From Euglena gracilis (Eukaryota; Euglenida; Euglenophyceae; Euglenales), in assembly GCA_039621445.1 (NCBI GenBank), contig CP154957.1:25458938-25522937 (forward strand): a stretch of DNA of 64,000 bases, read 5' to 3'. This document shows, piece by piece, positions 61,847 through 64,000 of the stretch (its first letter is position 1; each line of letters opens with the position of its first letter). Position numbers and translations under genes: made by a program. The notes under the pieces were generated by a model, which searched no databases, was not told the origin of the DNA, and saw only the letters and a program-made list of their open reading frames with translations.

Positions 61847-62126
61847 CGCGCGCGGGGGGGTGCGTGCATGTGTGTGCGCGTGCGCGCGTACGTACGTGTA
61901 TGTGTGTGTGTGTGTGTGTGTTGTGTGTGTGTGTGTGTGTGTGTGTGTGGTTGCGTGAGTGTGGGTGGGTGGGGTGGGTGGGTGTGCCGAAGGACAGATA
62001 CTGCATGCCCAAACAAACCTCTTCTTCGAGCCGTTGCTTGGAAAGAGCCATTTGCTCTAAGAGGGCCTCCTCCTGAGCAGCAACTGCTGCCATATCCGCC
62101 ATTAGTGGGCTTGATGGACTACCATC
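57856..62126 (-). CDS. GORAB: RAB6-interacting golgin (GORAB) homologue, C-terminal five exons
   Basis: Exons 62126-62019, 60849-60766, 60448-60275, 60034-59981 and 58041-57856 have AG acceptors and GT donors (GTTTGT, GTCTTG, GTCAGA, GTGCAA). All are phase 0. The 201-residue joined peptide is mostly coiled coil: [104 protein letters not shown]. The IQQNE-RK-x-KLEELM block, AKxDLQ block and LxxLD/E linker are hallmarks of the GORAB family. GORAB proteins sit on the trans-Golgi, bind RAB6 and SCYL1 and scaffold COPI retrieval. The last exon ends PPKNP-stop after a short proline-rich tail. An alternative splice to 55487 is possible. The N-terminal exons lie upstream or outside the window. Confidence 0.9.
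58801..59192. repeat. AATATAAACCCCCC palindromic element inside a GORAB intron
   Basis: CCAAATATAAACCCCCC recurs at 58825, 58865 and 59095, and is inverted as GGTTTATATTGGGGGG at 59165-59185. The core holds two direct TCATCACCTCCTGACTC repeats (58908, 58933). Confidence 0.7.
59469..59795. repeat. CCAGTCAGTCACT palindromic element inside a GORAB intron
   Basis: ACCAGTCAGTCACTC occurs at 59514 and 59724 with CCAGTCAC and GTCAGCCACT variants. Repeated CCCCCAGGGGGGGTC junctions, GGCCATTTTAGGCC and GGCGACTTCGGCGCC lie between. Confidence 0.7.
61223..61600. repeat. (CATA)n/(CATG)n microsatellite
   Basis: ACAT units with scattered GCATGCAT and a (CAGG)n/(CAGA)n end. It lies in the first visible GORAB intron. 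Confidence 0.96.
61704..61970. repeat. (TG)n microsatellite with CG-rich interruptions
   Basis: About 265 bp of TG repeat broken by GCGCGCGC blocks, ending about 50 bp from the GORAB exon donor (62018). Confidence 0.96.
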
Positions 62127-62585
62127 CTGCACACGTTTGATGAAACATGAAATATACAAATGCACAAATGTCCCTCAATTCAAAGCAAAAACAAAAGGCA
62201 AATACTGGGTGCGTAGAAAATATGTGCATAAATGTGCACATGCAAAACGTCATCGATCAGTTTTGTTTGTGAAAACAATTCTGCTGTCAAGATGCAAATG
62301 AGGCGATGAATTTTTTTGGCACCCCTGCTGGGCCAATGACATCTTTGTTTCAGGTAAATGCAAATAAAATTTGTAACAAAAATTGGCCCGCAGTCAACTA
62401 CAATGAGAAATACCTATTTAAATCAAATTTTGTGTTGCGGTCAGTGAAATTGATTTGAATTTGACCAACCAGGGGGAGTCACAGAAATGAGGTGCCTGCC
62501 AAAAGTATGTACCAAACCTTCCCCCGGTGATTACCCTGAAAGCCTGTAGGGTGGTCGGCCTGGAAGGGGGGATTAATGGTTTGAA

Positions 62586-63033
62586 TGGCAGCCTTAAACT
62601 AATGGACCCGGGGGGGGGGGTCCCACTAGTTTAATCAGGAGGGCCCACTTATCTCCTTTTTTGCGCAGTTTTTGGGAAATTAAGGTTACGTTTGGGATCA
62701 GGGTTGGGGTTCGAATTTGGCTCTGAGGCCTAAACCTATGTCCAAATCGGAGCCTTATCCGGCACTTTTTGAAGGCCTCCATTCCGCCTGATTTCAGTCA
62801 CAACAAACTCCTCACCCCTAACCCTAACCCTATTCCTAACCCTAACCCTGCCCCCAACCAAAAACTGGATTGCACGGAGTGCATTCCTGGAATGTGCAAT
62901 CAACCCTTTGCGGGTTGGATGGGTCGGCCCAGGGTGTGGACCCCGGGCCCATTTCGTTACCCAGGGGGTCTCACTACCCCCCTCCATAACGAAGTGGGAT
63001 CCCCCGGGGGGGTCCCGCTATTTTAAGGCTGAC
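62586..63033. mobile_element. Palindromic element containing telomere-like repeats
   Basis: CAGCCTTAAACTAATGGACCC at the left end is nearly inverted as GGGTCCCGCTATTTTAAGGCTG at the right end. GTTTGAA lies just outside on both sides (62579-62585 and 63034-63040). G/C runs lie beside both ends. Confidence 0.6.
62813..62850. repeat. Interstitial telomere-like repeat (CCCTAA)n
   Basis: Five CCCTAA-like units with one CCCTATT-C interruption. Suggests a TTAGGG-type telomere in this organism. Confidence 0.7.
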
Positions 63034-63237
63034 GTTTGAACCTGGAAGGTACCCAAACATCTTTGCGCCACAAGGGAACTACTGCAACATATTTTGGTAA
63101 ATTTCATGGATGTTAACAGGGAACATGATTCCCCTCCACCCCTCCCCCCCGGACCCCCCCTCCCCCACCCTCCTTCCCCCCTACCCCCCACCCCCCTCCC
63201 CGCTCCCCAAACAACATCCCTTTGTGTGGACAAAATT

Positions 63238-63500
63238 TGGCGGACATGGCGTAAATAGCAAACGGGTAAACGGTAAAAGCAAAATAAGGCGGACATGGCG
63301 TTTTTGTTGCAAATGGATAAATGGTTTTGAACGAGTTTGGCGGACATGGCAAAAATAGCAAACGGGTAAACGGTAGAAGCAAAATAAGGCGGACTTGGCG
63401 TTTTTGCTGCAAAATGGATTTTTGGTTTTCAACAAGCTTGGCGGACATGGCGTATACAGCAAATGGGTAAACGGTGAAAGCGGTGCTGTGCCAGACATGG
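63238..63500. repeat. About 100-bp tandem repeat, 2.6 copies
   Basis: GGCGGACATGGCGTAAATAG, CAAACGGGTAAACGGTA and GGTTTT(G/C)AAC recur at 63238, 63339 and 63440. A single related copy is at 31502-31690. Confidence 0.82.
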
Positions 63501-63519
63501 CCTGTGTACAACCGTGGTT

Positions 63520-63737
63520 ACCTCCGAGGAGCCTCTGCGGAGGTTCCTCGGAGGCTCCAAGGCAACCAGGCTCCGCGGAGGCTCCAAGGTAACCAGGCTC
63601 CGCGGAGCCTCCTCGGAGCCTAAGGTAACCAGGCTCCGCGGAGGCTCAAGGTAACCAGGCTCTGAGGAGGCTGCGCAGAGCCTCCTCGGAGGCTAAGGTA
63701 ACCAGGCTCCGCAGAGGCTCCTCGGAGGCTAAGGTAC
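63520..63737. repeat. GTAACCAGGCTCCGCGGAGGCTC palindromic minisatellite
   Basis: Five to six units of roughly 35-45 bp joining GGTAACCAGGCTC to perfect palindromes such as GGCTCCGCGGAGCC and GCCTCCTCGGAGGC. A short relative is at 30940-30995. Confidence 0.82.
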
Positions 63738-64000
63738 CAAAACTTAGGATTCCACATTTGCTGGGACCCGAACTTCCTTGCTCTTTGAAGCATTTGGTTT
63801 GTGTGACATTTGTGACCACAATATTGGGGCAAGACCCAATCTTTTGCAGGAGATTGTGCTCCCTTTGCAGCTCCACAAATGTCGAAAACCTCAACTCCCA
63901 CTTCAACCAACAACGTGGGCTCTAAGTGAATCCTGAAATTGAGAGCTGTTTTGGTTGCTTTTTTGCTTCTTGCACATGTTCCTTTGCAACCTACCTTTCT
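63738..64000. other. No gene supported at right edge
   Basis: 63745-63770 shares AGGATTCCACATTTGCTGGG with 32333. A minus frame open to the edge (about 64000-63700) and a leucine-rich alternative (VELQREHNLLQKIG) are not supported by clear splice sites. Confidence 0.3.

Overview
This window looks like nuclear DNA of an intron-rich, repeat-rich eukaryote. Coding pieces are short exons with GT-AG borders and the standard code. There are long dinucleotide and tetranucleotide microsatellites, several retrotransposon classes, and a short array of CCCTAA units (TTAGGG-type telomeric repeat). No bacterial operon, rRNA or convincing tRNA is visible. I cannot name the organism; a protist, alga or invertebrate would fit.

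Layout. (1) 1-1599, minus: a stop-free reading frame running off the left edge is the N-terminal part of a LINE-like retrotransposon protein. It has two in-frame proline-rich repeats, a 2A-like ribosome-skipping motif and two zinc-finger-like Cys/His clusters. (2) 2.7-3.9 kb, plus: relic of a transposase-like gene with a TTF-type zinc finger, split by a T-rich palindromic insertion. (3) 4-17 kb: a sea of short palindromic elements bounded by runs of G or C. Embedded in it are plus-strand exons of an unrecognised gene (9611-10270, possibly continuing to 16734-17034). Two copies of a longer dispersed repeat (12.0-14.0 and 14.7-16.1 kb) act as empty and filled sites for one another. (4) 17-29 kb: scattered exons on both strands, minisatellites and microsatellites. 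(5) 32.5-40.2 kb, plus: three phase-0 exons that together form a VPS9 (Rab5-type exchange factor) domain, separated by introns of up to about 5.9 kb. (6) 41.1-41.9 kb: an inverted-repeat transposon with a target duplication that encloses an exon-like frame. (7) 44.7-54.6 kb: three DIRS-type tyrosine-recombinase retrotransposons, one intact-looking copy nested inside a second, with a rearranged third beside them. (8) 54.9-62.1 kb, minus: a GORAB (RAB6-interacting golgin) homologue in at least five exons, with proline-rich exons downstream. (9) 62.6-64 kb: a palindromic element holding the telomeric units, a 100-bp tandem repeat and a GAGGCTCC palindromic minisatellite.

The two recognised cellular genes (VPS9 and GORAB families) both belong to Rab-dependent membrane traffic, but nothing shows that they act together. 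Most of the rest is mobile DNA. The most unusual signal is the superfamily of G/C-run palindromes. Each family carries its own short signature word next to the homopolymer run, repeated in both orientations, and several members have clear terminal inverted repeats and target duplications of 6, 8 or 9 bp.
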